From positions 1-64,000 of the forward strand of contig JAJPJQ010000018.1 of assembly GCA_021324155.1 (NCBI GenBank): a stretch of DNA of 64,000 bases. Reading direction: 5' to 3'. The notes under the pieces are model-generated. The model did no database searches and had not been told where the DNA came from. It was given only the letters and a program-made list of their open reading frames with translations. How positions within the stretch are numbered: the stretch's first letter is position 1; each line of letters starts with the position of its first letter. The position numbers and the translations under genes are program-made. Shown here piece by piece: positions 53,870 to 63,920 of the stretch. The stretch comes from Pseudomonadota bacterium (GTDB lineage: Bacteria > Desulfobacterota > Binatia > UBA9968).

Positions 53870-55195
53870 ATGGCGGAAGTCAAACAGACTTTGGACTTGT
53901 CGGCGGCGCGGCGTATCGCCGACGCCGTCCTCTACGAGGGCTATGTCCTCTATCCTTACCGCGCCTCGGCGCAGAAAAATCGCTTGCGCTGGCAATTCGG
54001 CATCATCGCGCCGCGGGCGGATAGCGGCGCGGCGGGAGAGCCGTGGGAGATGCAAACCGAGTGTCTGCTGGAAGGTTCCGCCGATACGGTCATTCATGTG
54101 AGAGCGCGTTTCTTGCAAGTTCAATCACGCACGGTCGAGCAAGCGGCGGAGCGCGGCTTCACTCGGGTCGATGCGCTGATCGCCGGCGACGCGACGATCG
54201 TGCCGTGGGAGGAAGGCATCGAGCGCGAGGTCGATGCGGTGCTGACGAGTGGCGAACTTCTTCACGCGGCGAAAATCATTCCCTTCGAGATCGCCGCCGT
54301 CGAAAAGATGGAAAATGTATTCAGCGAAGGCGGAAGGCTTATCGGCAGGATCGTGCGCCAGACGTGGAATCTTACGGGAAAATTAGTGATCACCGCCGAG
54401 ATGATCGATGCGCCTGCGCCCGCCTTGAAGCTCGGCGTGCGCGTCGAGAACGACTCGTTGGGGGGCAATGGCTGCGACGGTCGCGACGAAGCGCTCCGCC
54501 GCTCGTTCATCGGCGCGCACTTCATGCTCGGCGCCGAGGCGGGAAGCTTCATCTCGCTCATCGACCCGCCCGCATGGGCGGCGCAAGCCGCTGCGGCCTG
54601 CGCCAATCTGCGCGCCTGGCCGGTTCTCGTCGGTGATCGCACCCGGCGCGATATGATGCTGGCGGCGCCGATCATCCTTTACGATTACCCCGAGATCGCG
54701 CCGGAGAGCCGCGGCGATTTCTTCGACGCGACCGAGGTCGATGAGCTGCTGACACTGCGTACCATGACACTGACTGACGAAGAGAAGCGGGAGGCGCGCG
54801 ACACCGACGCGCGCGCCGCGGCGATATTGCGTCGCGTCGACAAGATGACGCCCGAGATCATGGGCGAACTTCACGGTGCTATCAGAAGCCGACGCCAAAC
54901 CGCGGTGGCGGAGCGCCCCGTCATGATCGACGGCGTCGCGGTTGGGCCCGGAAGCCGCGTACGTCTCCATCCCGGAGCCCGGCGCGCCGACGCCCAGGAC
55001 ATGTTTCTGGAGGGGCGGGTTGCGACGGTCGAGCAAATACTGGTCGACGCGGAAAAGCGGACCTATCTGGGAGTGACACTCGTTGACGACCCGGCGGCCG
55101 ATCTGCATCAGTGGTACGGTCGGTTTCTTTATTTCTCGCCCGACGAAGTGGAACCCTGGGAGACATCATCGAAGGCAGTGGGCTACGGCAAATAA
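53870..55195 (+). CDS. Hydrogenase-operon protein of unknown function
   Basis: This 441-residue soluble protein starts 2 bp after the DUF5947-like gene and ends 8 bp before the protease gene. It opens RRIADAVLYEGYVLYPYRAS and has a central beta-rich part (LITAEMIDAP-like segments, FIGAHFMLGAEAGSFISL), then AAPIILYDYPEIAPESRGDF. A C-terminal beta domain resembles an SH3-like barrel (VGPGSRVRLHPGARRADAQD). I recall similar proteins only in group 1h hydrogenase loci. No catalytic motif is recognisable. A role in cofactor delivery or complex assembly is inference. Confidence 0.78.
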   Translation: MAEVKQTLDLSAARRIADAVLYEGYVLYPYRASAQKNRLRWQFGIIAPRADSGAAGEPWEMQTECLLEGSADTVIHVRARFLQVQSRTVEQAAERGFTRVDALIAGDATIVPWEEGIEREVDAVLTSGELLHAAKIIPFEIAAVEKMENVFSEGGRLIGRIVRQTWNLTGKLVITAEMIDAPAPALKLGVRVENDSLGGNGCDGRDEALRRSFIGAHFMLGAEAGSFISLIDPPAWAAQAAAACANLRAWPVLVGDRTRRDMMLAAPIILYDYPEIAPESRGDFFDATEVDELLTLRTMTLTDEEKREARDTDARAAAILRRVDKMTPEIMGELHGAIRSRRQTAVAERPVMIDGVAVGPGSRVRLHPGARRADAQDMFLEGRVATVEQILVDAEKRTYLGVTLVDDPAADLHQWYGRFLYFSPDEVEPWETSSKAVGYGK

Positions 55196-55203
55196 GGTTC
55201 GGC

Positions 55204-55695
55204 ATGCAGAAAAAAGTGCTCATCGCCGGCATCGGCAATATCTTTCTCGGGGACGACGGTTTCGGCGTCGCGGTAGCCAAGCGGCTGATGGGAATGACAC
55301 TGCCGCCGTGGGTCACCGTCGTCGACTTCGGTATCCGCGGGATTCATCTCGCATACGAGATGCTCGAAGGCCGGTATGCTTCGGCGATTCTCATTGACGC
55401 CGTCCGGCGCGGTGGCCGGCCGGGAACGGTTTATGTCATCGAGCCGGACATCGGCGAAATCGAAGCAAACGGCGGCTCCGACGCGCACGGCATGGATCCA
55501 GCGACAGTTCTCGCCATGCTGAAGACGCTCGGCGGAACGCCGGGAAAGATTTACATCGTTGGCTGCGAGCCGGCGTGCGTCGACGAGGTTGTCGGGCTCA
55601 GTCGGGAGGCGACGCACGCCATCGACGATGCGACCGAGCTGATCCTTAAGATTCTCTGGTGCTCGGACGCGGCGGCTGGCGCTCGCGACGGTTAA
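55204..55695 (+). CDS. Hydrogenase maturation endopeptidase (HyaD/HybD type)
   Basis: The start at 55204 (MQKKVLIAGIGNIFLGDDGF) is the family N-terminus; the longer track ORF overlaps the previous gene. At 163 residues it has the GIGNIFLGDDGFG motif with the metal-binding Asp and Glu-like positions, the central FGIRGIHLAYEM and VGCEPA segment. It should cut the C-terminal extension of the large subunit after nickel insertion. The upstream gene ends 8 bp before, and hypA follows after 5 bp. Confidence 0.92.
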   Translation: MQKKVLIAGIGNIFLGDDGFGVAVAKRLMGMTLPPWVTVVDFGIRGIHLAYEMLEGRYASAILIDAVRRGGRPGTVYVIEPDIGEIEANGGSDAHGMDPATVLAMLKTLGGTPGKIYIVGCEPACVDEVVGLSREATHAIDDATELILKILWCSDAAAGARDG

Positions 55696-55700
55696 TCAGC

Positions 55701-56051
55701 ATGCACGAGTTCGGTTTATGCGAGGCGATCGTGGACGCCGTGTGCCGCCGGGCCGCCGGCCGGCGAGTGGCGCGCGTGCGCGTCCGCATCGGCGCCATGC
55801 ATCGCGTGGACAAGGAATCTTTCCGACAGGGTTTTTCCTGGGCCGGAAGCGAGACCGAGGCGGCAAATGCCGCGGTCGATCTTATTGTGACGGCGGTGCG
55901 AGCCGTTTGCGCTTCCTGCCAGACCGAGGCGACATTCGAGGAGTCCGCAACGTTGTGCCCGCGTTGCGGCGCGGCGGATATGAACATCGTGCAGGGGAAC
56001 GAGCTGATACTCGAATCGATCGAATACGCCGAAGAATCGACTCCGCTATGA
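55701..56051 (+). CDS. hypA: Hydrogenase nickel incorporation protein HypA
   Basis: The start at 55701 gives MHEFGLCEAIVDAV, with the nickel-binding N-terminal MHE motif. The 116-residue protein has a zinc site CASC...CPRC. It inserts Ni into the large subunit, normally with the GTPase HypB. No hypB lies in the operon. The stop overlaps the hypF start by 4 bp. Confidence 0.95.
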   Translation: MHEFGLCEAIVDAVCRRAAGRRVARVRVRIGAMHRVDKESFRQGFSWAGSETEAANAAVDLIVTAVRAVCASCQTEATFEESATLCPRCGAADMNIVQGNELILESIEYAEESTPL

Positions 56052-58327
56052 AAGAGCGGCGGCAAATTCTCGTCGAGGGCGTGATTCAGGGGGTGGGTTT
56101 TCGTCCATTCGTCTACCGACTCGCGACGAAAAACCGTCTCGCCGGGTCGGTCGTCAACGACGGGAGCGGCGTTGTCATCGAGCTGGAAGGCGAGCGCGCA
56201 CACCTCGACGATTTTCTCTCCGATCTGCGCGAGCATCCGCCGCCGCTGGCGTCGATCGACCGCATCGTCCACGGCATCATCCCGACGATAGGAGAAACGG
56301 GCTTCCGCATCGCGGAGAGCCGCTGCGAGGACGAGCGTCGGGCGCTGGTGACGCCCGACGTGGCTGTTTGCGACGAGTGTGTGGCCGAGCTTTTCGATCC
56401 AAACGACCGACGCTATCGTTATCCGTTCATTAATTGCACAAATTGCGGCCCGCGCTTCACCATCGTGCAGAACGTTCCGTACGATCGGAAAGCCACAACG
56501 ATGTCGGACTTCTCGATGTGCGCTGAGTGCCGGCGCGAGTTCGATGATCCCGCCGACCGGCGCTTCCACGCGCAGCCGAACGCATGCGCACGCTGTGGAC
56601 CGAGCGTCAGTCTACTCGATTGCCACGGACATATCGTTCACGATTCAGATCCGATTCGGGCCGTCGCCGCTCTCCTCAGCAACGGCGCGGTCGTGGCGGT
56701 CAAAGGTCTCGGCGGTTATCACCTCGCGTGCGATGCGTTCGATGAAACGGCGGTTCGGAAATTGCGAAAGGGAAAGAGGCGCGAAGAAAAGCCGTTCGCT
56801 CTCATGGCGCGCGATCTCGGCGACGTGCGCTCGCTTTGTTTCCTTGAGCCTGCGGAAGAGGCGCTGCTGCGTTCGGGCCAGCGGCCGATTGTCTTGCTCA
56901 AAAGACGCGCGTCTGCTGGCGTCGCGCCGGGGGTCGCACCGGGGCAGCTGCATCTCGGAGTGATGCTGCCGTATACGCCGCTGCATCATCTGATGCTCCA
57001 AGCTGCCGATCGGATTTTGGTGATGACGAGCGGCAATTCGAGCGAGGAGCCGATCGCTTGCGAAGACGCCGATGCGGTTCGCCGCTTGAGCGGCATCGCG
57101 GATTACTTCCTCGTGCATGATCGTAAAATTCAGGCTCACTGCGACGATTCGGTCGTCCGCTTCGCCGGCCGAAACGAGCTCATCATCCGCCGCGCACGCG
57201 GCTATGCCCCGCGGCCAATCGCGGTTGCCGAGGCGTTCGCCGCGCATGTCCTCGCCTGCGGCGCCCATCTGAAAAACACTTTCTGCCTGGGAAAAGACGA
57301 CCGGGCTTTTGTGAGCCAACATATCGGCGATTTATCAAATTTCGAAGCATTCACCGCCTTCGCGGTGGAGATCGATCGCTATCAGCGACTCTTCGACATC
57401 GAGCCCAGGCTTGTGGCGCACGATCTACATCCAAGGTATCTCTCGACCCAATACGCGCTGGACCTTCCAGGCGTTACTCGGGTACCTGTTCAGCACCATC
57501 ACGCGCATATCGCGAGCTGCATGGCCGAGCATGGGCTGGAAGGGCCGGTTATCGGCGTCGCCTTCGACGGGTTGGGCTACGGCGCCGATGGCGCTATGTG
57601 GGGTGGCGAATTTTTAATCGCCACGCTGCGTCGCTACGAGCGCTGCGCCCATTTGCGCTACGTCCCGCTCGCCGGCGGCGACGCTGCGGTGCGCCAGCCG
57701 TGGCGCGCGGCGCTCGCGTATATGACGGATGCTCTGCCGGACGATCCGCTCTCGATCGGTCTGCCTGGGTGGAATGGCATATCAAAAGACAAATTTAGTC
57801 TGGTGCAGTCCATGATGGCGCGGGGAATTAATACAGTCCCGACTTCATCGTGCGGGCGCCTGTTCGACGCCGTGGCCTCGATCTTGGGCTTGCGTCATGA
57901 AGCCAGTTACGAAGGCCAGGCCGCGGTGGAGCTGGAGACCGCCGCCGGTGACGGCGTGGAAGGCGAATATCCCTTCGAGATTTACGAAAGTGGCTGCGCG
58001 GAAATCGATCTGCGGCCTGCGATCCGCTCGATTGTGGGCGATGTGATCGACGGGCTCGACACCTCTGTCATCGCGGCGCGATTTCACAACACCGTCGTGT
58101 CGATTGTCGTTACGGTCTGCGAGCGGCTGCGCAGGCGCGAAGGTTTGCGACAGGTGTGCTTGAGCGGCGGGACCTTCCAAAACGTCTATCTTCTCGAACA
58201 CACCATCCCGCGCCTGGAGAGTCGCGGCTACGAAGTTTTCCGGAATATTCGGGTGCCGCCGAACGACGGCGGAATCTCCTTCGGCCAAGCCGCGGTGGCG
58301 AACGCGACGATTCGGGAACGAGACTGA
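56048..58327 (+). CDS. hypF: Carbamoyltransferase HypF
   Basis: The ATG at 56048 (MKERRQILVEGVIQGVGFRP) overlaps hypA by 4 bp; the track ORF beginning at 55718 is a read-through of another frame. The 759-residue enzyme has an acylphosphatase domain (about 1-90) and two zinc fingers near 110-180 (CDEC...CTNC, CAEC...CARC). A YrdC-like domain and a Kae1-like domain with QHHHAHIAS near 481 follow. It makes the CN ligand of the NiFe site from carbamoyl phosphate, transferring to HypE. Confidence 0.95.
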   Translation: MKERRQILVEGVIQGVGFRPFVYRLATKNRLAGSVVNDGSGVVIELEGERAHLDDFLSDLREHPPPLASIDRIVHGIIPTIGETGFRIAESRCEDERRALVTPDVAVCDECVAELFDPNDRRYRYPFINCTNCGPRFTIVQNVPYDRKATTMSDFSMCAECRREFDDPADRRFHAQPNACARCGPSVSLLDCHGHIVHDSDPIRAVAALLSNGAVVAVKGLGGYHLACDAFDETAVRKLRKGKRREEKPFALMARDLGDVRSLCFLEPAEEALLRSGQRPIVLLKRRASAGVAPGVAPGQLHLGVMLPYTPLHHLMLQAADRILVMTSGNSSEEPIACEDADAVRRLSGIADYFLVHDRKIQAHCDDSVVRFAGRNELIIRRARGYAPRPIAVAEAFAAHVLACGAHLKNTFCLGKDDRAFVSQHIGDLSNFEAFTAFAVEIDRYQRLFDIEPRLVAHDLHPRYLSTQYALDLPGVTRVPVQHHHAHIASCMAEHGLEGPVIGVAFDGLGYGADGAMWGGEFLIATLRRYERCAHLRYVPLAGGDAAVRQPWRAALAYMTDALPDDPLSIGLPGWNGISKDKFSLVQSMMARGINTVPTSSCGRLFDAVASILGLRHEASYEGQAAVELETAAGDGVEGEYPFEIYESGCAEIDLRPAIRSIVGDVIDGLDTSVIAARFHNTVVSIVVTVCERLRRREGLRQVCLSGGTFQNVYLLEHTIPRLESRGYEVFRNIRVPPNDGGISFGQAAVANATIRERD

Positions 58328-58328
58328 T

Positions 58329-58600
58329 ATGTGTCTCGCGATACCTGGAAAGATCCTTGAGATATTCGACTCCGCCGGCCTTAGAATGGCACGGGTCGAG
58401 TTCGGCGGCATAGCGCGCGACGCCTGTCTGGAGCTGGTGCCGGAGGCGGCTGTGGGCGACTATATAGTCGTGCACGTCGGCTTCGCCATCAGCAAAGTCA
58501 ATCGTGAGGAAGCCGAGCGTAGTTATGCCCTGCTTGACGAGATGGGTCAACTGGACGAGCTTCAAGCCCCTCTCATCGAGGAGGAGAAAACGCGGAAGCG

Positions 58601-58604
<4 letters not shown>
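58329..58604 (+). CDS. hypC: Hydrogenase assembly chaperone HypC
   Basis: This 91-residue protein begins [12 protein letters not shown], with the essential Cys2 that binds the Fe(CN)2CO unit. It forms a complex with HypD and delivers the iron group to the large subunit. It starts one base after the hypF stop and overlaps hypD by 4 bp. Confidence 0.96.
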
Positions 58605-59722
<1,118 letters not shown>

Positions 59723-59724
59723 CC

Positions 59725-60318
59725 GTGACGCAGCCGATGCGGGAAAAGATTCTACGCAAATGCCGCGAGTCGGTCGCGGTGCAGGAAAAGTTTTTCGACC
59801 AACACGCCGACCTGATCGGCGCGCTCTGCGAAGAGATGGCGGCGCGATTCCAGCGCGGCGCCAGGCTCTGGGTCATGGGCAACGGCGGAAGCGCGTGCGA
59901 CGCGCAGCACGTCGCGGTCGAATTCGTCCATCCGATTATCGACAAACGCCGGCCGCTGCCCGTCCTCGATCTCACCAGCCAAGTACCGATCTTGACCGCG
60001 ATCGCCAACGACAAGGATTTCAGCCGCGTTTTTGTCGATCAGATCGAGCTCAGCGGCCGCGCGGACGACATGGTGCTCGCGCTTTCGACGAGCGGCCAGT
60101 CGGCGAATCTAATCTACGCGCTCGGCGCCGCGCGAAAAAAAGAAATGCTCACGATCGCCCTCGCGGGCAAGGACGGCGGGCGTATCGCCGAGAGCGCCGA
60201 GTACTGCTTCGTCGTGCCGAGCTTCAGTATCCATCGCATTCAGGAATGCCACGTCGCGCTGCTGCACATCATCTGGGACCTCGTCCATGTCGCGATGGGA
60301 GAGGAGGACGTTGTCTGA
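59725..60318 (+). CDS. SIS-domain phosphoheptose isomerase-like protein (GmhA-like)
   Basis: I chose a GTG at 59725, which has GGAG five bases upstream; an ATG at 59737 is possible, and the track start lies inside hypD. The 197-residue protein has GmhA landmarks (FFDQHADLIGALCEEMA, LWVMGNGGSACDAQHVAVEF, ALSTSGQSANLIYAL). It sits between hypD and hypE with a one-base overlap to hypE. Similar genes occur in other group 1h operons as I recall. Its hydrogenase role is unknown. Confidence 0.88.
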   Translation: MTQPMREKILRKCRESVAVQEKFFDQHADLIGALCEEMAARFQRGARLWVMGNGGSACDAQHVAVEFVHPIIDKRRPLPVLDLTSQVPILTAIANDKDFSRVFVDQIELSGRADDMVLALSTSGQSANLIYALGAARKKEMLTIALAGKDGGRIAESAEYCFVVPSFSIHRIQECHVALLHIIWDLVHVAMGEEDVV

Positions 60319-61385
60319 TGGCGACCAACGGAACCGCGCCCGATCCTCTCAACGGCAGCTGTCCCGTACCGATCGCCGAGCACGGCCGGATCGTGCTCGG
60401 TCACGGCAGCGGCGGCAAGCTCAGCGGCGAACTTTTGCAGGACATTTTCCTTCCGGCCTTCGATAACGAGCATCTGGCGCGTCTCGGTGATCAGGCGATG
60501 CTGGACGTCAATAGAACGCGGCTCGCTTTCACGACCGACTCATTCGTTGTGACGCCAATCTTCTTCCCCGGCGGCGACATCGGCCAGCTGGCGATCAACG
60601 GCACGATCAACGATCTTGCGATGGGCGGCGCCCGCCCTCTCTACATCGCGGCGGCTTTCATACTGGAAGAGGGACTGGAAATCGATGAGCTTCGACGTGT
60701 GGTCGAGTCGATGCGCGCCGCGGCCGCCGCAGCCGGCGTGCAAGTCGTGACCGGCGACACCAAAGTCGTGGAGCGCGGCAAAGGCGACAAGCTCTTCATT
60801 ACCACGACCGGCCTGGGCATCGTCGATAAGCCGGTGGCGATCTCCGCCGATCGGGCGCGGCCCGGCGATAAAGTGATCCTCAGTGGCACGATCGGCGACC
60901 ACGGCATGGCGATCATGTCGCGGCGCGAAAACCTCGAGTTTGAGGGAACTATCGAGAGCGACAGCGCCGCGCTCAACGGCCTCGTTTCCACCATGATAGC
61001 TGCAAGCCCGGATATCCACTGCCTGCGCGACCCAACGCGAGGCGGCGTCGCTACGACGCTGAACGAGCTGGCGGTTGCTTCGGCGGTGGGAATCGAGATC
61101 GACGAGAAGGAAATTCCTGTCCGGGAAGCCGTCAGAGGCGCGTGCGAGATCATGGGTCTCGATCCGCTTTACGTGGCAAACGAAGGAAAGCTTGTGGCGA
61201 TCGTCGCGCCGGACGCGGCGGATTCGATTTTGTCCGCCATGCGCTCGCATCCGTTGGGAAAAGATGCCGCAATCGTCGGTGAAGTCCTGGCGGAGCATCC
61301 ACGAATGGTGGTGTTGAAAACCACGATCGGCGGGAGACGCATCGTGGATGTTCTGTTCGGAGAGCAATTGCCGCGCATCTGTTGA
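60318..61385 (+). CDS. hypE: Carbamoyl dehydratase HypE
   Basis: The ATG at 60318 overlaps the isomerase stop (TGATG); the track ORF from 59586 is another frame joined in front. The 355-residue protein has RIVLGHGSGGKLSGELLQD, the ATP-binding FTTDSFVVTPIFFPGGDIG and TRGGVATTLNELA. It ends in PRIC, whose terminal Cys receives the carbamoyl group and becomes thiocyanate for the NiFe CN ligand. It is the last gene of the hydrogenase operon. Confidence 0.96.
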   Translation: MATNGTAPDPLNGSCPVPIAEHGRIVLGHGSGGKLSGELLQDIFLPAFDNEHLARLGDQAMLDVNRTRLAFTTDSFVVTPIFFPGGDIGQLAINGTINDLAMGGARPLYIAAAFILEEGLEIDELRRVVESMRAAAAAAGVQVVTGDTKVVERGKGDKLFITTTGLGIVDKPVAISADRARPGDKVILSGTIGDHGMAIMSRRENLEFEGTIESDSAALNGLVSTMIAASPDIHCLRDPTRGGVATTLNELAVASAVGIEIDEKEIPVREAVRGACEIMGLDPLYVANEGKLVAIVAPDAADSILSAMRSHPLGKDAAIVGEVLAEHPRMVVLKTTIGGRRIVDVLFGEQLPRIC

Positions 61386-61434
61386 GACCGTTTATTGAAG
61401 TTTGACGGAAACCTTTAGATTTTAATTGCTGCTT

Positions 61435-63171
61435 ATGACCGCCGAAAAAAACAAGACGTTTCTGCCGGGATTCGAAAGGTTCCTTGCCGGCGACGGCCGG
61501 CCGCCGGAGGTATCCGAGGCGATCGATGTCCTTGAAGATCTCGCCGGCTTCTTTCTCGACGCGCGCGTCGAAGCGAATCGAATAAGCCGAGCGCGCTCGA
61601 ACGATTACGAGACGATCTACCGCATTCTCGCAGAGCAGATCCCCGCCGTCGTGTTTCTTGCCTTCCTCGACGAAGGATTCGGTCAGGCATATGTCAGTCC
61701 GCACATCGAGACCGTGCTCGGCTTTACCCAGCAAGAATGGCTCAACGACCCAGTGCGCTGGTACAAGCAGCTGCACCCCGATGACAAAGAAAGGTGGAGC
61801 CGTGAAGCGGCCGAGATGTTTCTATCCGGCGCGCCGCTCAAGTCCACTTATCGTGTCATCGCCCGGGACGGGCACACGGTATGGTTTCAATGCGACGCGC
61901 GCATGATCCGTCACGACGACGGAAGTCCCTGGCTGGTGCACGGGGTCGCGTTCGATATCACAGAGCTGAAGGAATCGCAGCACGCGCTCGCGCGCGATGT
62001 CGCAGAACGCCAGCGCCTTGAGCGGCAGCTCTTGCAAGCGCAGAAGATGGAAAGTATCGGCACCCTTGCGGGCGGAATCGCGCACGACTTCAACAATATA
62101 TTGAATATTATTCAGGGATATTCCGCGCTGATTATGGAAACCTCGGGGGATCGGCGGAAGCTCCGCGAGAACGTCCAAGTCATTCGGGAAACCGTCGAGC
62201 GGGGCGCCGTGCTGGTCCAGCAGCTGCTGACGGTCGCGCGCAAGACCGAAGTCAAATTCGAGCCCGTCGACATCGATGAGTTGCTGCGCAAAGTCGCCAA
62301 ACTGACGGGCGAGACCTTTCCCAAGACGATCACGATCTCGCTCGAATTGCATTCGAATCTCCCACGAACGCAGGCGGATCCGAACCGGCTGGTACAGGCG
62401 CTGCTCAATCTATGCGTCAATGCGCGCGACGCGATGAATGAGAGCGGAACGCTGACGCTGCGCAACGGCATCGTCTCCGGAAGTGACCTTCGGCATCGAT
62501 TCCCGGATGCGGACGAGCAGCGGTATGTCTCGGTTGCTGTCGCAGATACAGGCCCGGGAATGGAAAAAAACATTCGCGACCACATCTTCGATCCATTTTT
62601 CACGACCAAAGAACCAGGTAAAGGCACCGGGCTAGGTCTGCCGATGGCGTATAGTATAGTGCGGGATCATAATGGCTTCATCGACGTGCAAAGCGAGCCG
62701 GGACGAGGCACGACCTTCTGCATTTACATTCCTTTGATTATTCCCGACGCGGGGAAAAGCGTCGTTCAAGAACTTGCGATAAATGAGATGCAAAGAAGCC
62801 AAGAAAGCGGTCAAACGGTTCTTTTTGTCGAAGACGAACCCCACCAGGTCAACCTGATCCGCGACTTCTTGGAGCGGAGCGGTTATCGGGTGCTGATAGC
62901 ACGGGACGGCGTGGAGGCGGTGAAAATTCACCATCATCACAGCGACCAGATCGCGGCCGTCATTCTGGATTTATCATTGCCCAAGCTCAACGGATGGGAC
63001 GCTTTTTTATCCATTAAGCAAAAGCAACCCACGGTGCGGACCATCTTGGCTACGGGCTATATAACTCCGGATCAACGCTCAATGATGTTGAGTGAAGGCG
63101 TGATCGATATACTTCCCAAGCCTTACGTGCCAAACGATCTACTAAAACGGCTCCGCGAGGTCATAACTTGA
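61435..63171 (+). CDS. Hybrid histidine kinase (PAS-HisKA-HATPase-REC)
   Basis: I chose the ATG at 61435 over the TTG at 61426. The 578-residue protein has a PAS domain at about 60-180 ([20 protein letters not shown]), HisKA with His in [13 protein letters not shown] near 216, HATPase motifs ([25 protein letters not shown]) and a C-terminal receiver with Asp near 510 ([13 protein letters not shown]). No transmembrane helix is seen, so it is a cytosolic sensor. It lies 49 bp after hypE and may sense redox or H2-linked signals, which is inference. No output regulator is adjacent. Confidence 0.93.
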   Translation: MTAEKNKTFLPGFERFLAGDGRPPEVSEAIDVLEDLAGFFLDARVEANRISRARSNDYETIYRILAEQIPAVVFLAFLDEGFGQAYVSPHIETVLGFTQQEWLNDPVRWYKQLHPDDKERWSREAAEMFLSGAPLKSTYRVIARDGHTVWFQCDARMIRHDDGSPWLVHGVAFDITELKESQHALARDVAERQRLERQLLQAQKMESIGTLAGGIAHDFNNILNIIQGYSALIMETSGDRRKLRENVQVIRETVERGAVLVQQLLTVARKTEVKFEPVDIDELLRKVAKLTGETFPKTITISLELHSNLPRTQADPNRLVQALLNLCVNARDAMNESGTLTLRNGIVSGSDLRHRFPDADEQRYVSVAVADTGPGMEKNIRDHIFDPFFTTKEPGKGTGLGLPMAYSIVRDHNGFIDVQSEPGRGTTFCIYIPLIIPDAGKSVVQELAINEMQRSQESGQTVLFVEDEPHQVNLIRDFLERSGYRVLIARDGVEAVKIHHHHSDQIAAVILDLSLPKLNGWDAFLSIKQKQPTVRTILATGYITPDQRSMMLSEGVIDILPKPYVPNDLLKRLREVIT

Positions 63172-63380
63172 TTTGGTCCCCGCGAGCAGGCTTGAAGGCG
63201 AGCCTCGGCGTTCCTATGAACGTGAATCGTTGTGTTGAATTACCTCGTGAGCGTCTGGCGGTCCGGGATTATTTTGCACAACGGACTGGCCATTCTTTTA
63301 TTAGCGTCTTTCTCTTAGCCGGCGGTTTAGTATCCCAAATGTATCCAGACCCAGCCAGAAGCAGCCGAAACTAAAGAAAA

Positions 63381-63411
63381 AGGCCGGCGCCGCTACGAGG
63401 GAACGGCCTTG
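63381..63411 (+). terminator. Rho-independent terminator after the histidine kinase
   Basis: AAGGCCG and CGGCCTT form a 7-bp stem with a 17-base loop, preceded by an A-run and followed by TGCTTTCTT. It lies about 210 bp after the kinase stop and directly before the tRNA-Arg remnant. The spacer 63172-63380 shows no gene I trust. Confidence 0.5.
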
Positions 63412-63418
63412 CTTTCTT

Positions 63419-63483
63419 GCCCATGTAGCTCAGGGAAAAATCTACGGATCTGGTTGGGGGTTAAAATCCTCCTGTTGCGCCAT
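63419..63483 (+). repeat. Degenerate tRNA-Arg copy (possible island attachment-site remnant)
   Basis: Blocks match tRNA-Arg at 49950 in order: GTAGCTCA, CTACGGATCTGG, TTGGGGGTT, AAATCC and the final GCGCCA. The acceptor stem is not complementary and the D and variable regions are altered, so it is not a working tRNA. It marks the far side of the hydrogenase-kinase block and fits a tRNA-derived repeat left by an integrated element or a decayed duplication. Confidence 0.65.
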
Positions 63484-63654
63484 ATCCGGCAAGTTGCGCC
63501 CGCCAAGTTTTAGGTCGCTCCGAGTTTCCCAGGTCGTTTCCAAGACATTCAGGCCGTGGATCTCACGTGCGCGCAGTCGCCGCGACTCGCCGAACATCTC
63601 ACGTGATCGAGACTTGAACAGCGCTGGGGTAATTGCTTTTCGTCGACCATTCAC
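63442..63654 (-). CDS. Small ORF overlapping the PRC-like gene, doubtful
   Basis: A GTG at 63654 overlaps the stop of the PRC-barrel-like gene by 4 bp, typical of coupled genes, and encodes 70 residues. The sequence (FGESRRLRAREIHGLNVLET) is not recognisable. Its last part runs through the tRNA-Arg remnant, so the gene may have been truncated by insertion or may not be real. Confidence 0.25.
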   Translation of the reverse strand: MNGRRKAITPALFKSRSREMFGESRRLRAREIHGLNVLETTWETRSDLKLGGRNLPDMAQQEDFNPQPDP

Positions 63655-63920
63655 CGGGCGGAACGCGTCTTGCCTTTTTCCGTTGGACTGACAATCAGTA
63701 TCCCGGCGTGGATTTTTCTAACCGATTCCCACGAAATTCGCTCGCGCACCACTCTTTTAAGGCCAAGGCGCTCCGCCAGTCCGCCGTAGCCATAGACGAA
63801 CTCACGGATGTCCGCCTCGTTCGTTTGCGGCTTGGGTTCGCAGCGGAGATCGATTAGATGTCCGAGCCTCCGGCCTCCCTCGTCGGCGATTTCCAAAAAT
63901 AAGAGATCGGATAGCTTCAT
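63651..63920 (-). CDS. PRC-barrel-like small protein
   Basis: The 89-residue protein has KLSDLLFLEIADEGGRRLGH and FVYGYGGLAERLGL, the pattern of PRC-barrel domains, which bind RNA-processing or membrane partners. The start overlaps the stop of an upstream partial gene by 4 bp (ATGA), so it is in an operon. The specific role is unknown. Confidence 0.65.
   Translation of the reverse strand: MKLSDLLFLEIADEGGRRLGHLIDLRCEPKPQTNEADIREFVYGYGGLAERLGLKRVVRERISWESVRKIHAGILIVSPTEKGKTRSAR

Noticed and set aside
55718-56047. Extended N-terminus of HypF in the ORF track
   Set aside because: Residues before MKERRQIL are a shadow of hypA; HypF begins with its acylphosphatase domain at 56048.
63168-63374. 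68-aa plus-strand ORF after the kinase
   Set aside because: No RBS and no recognisable pattern; it overlaps the kinase stop by chance.
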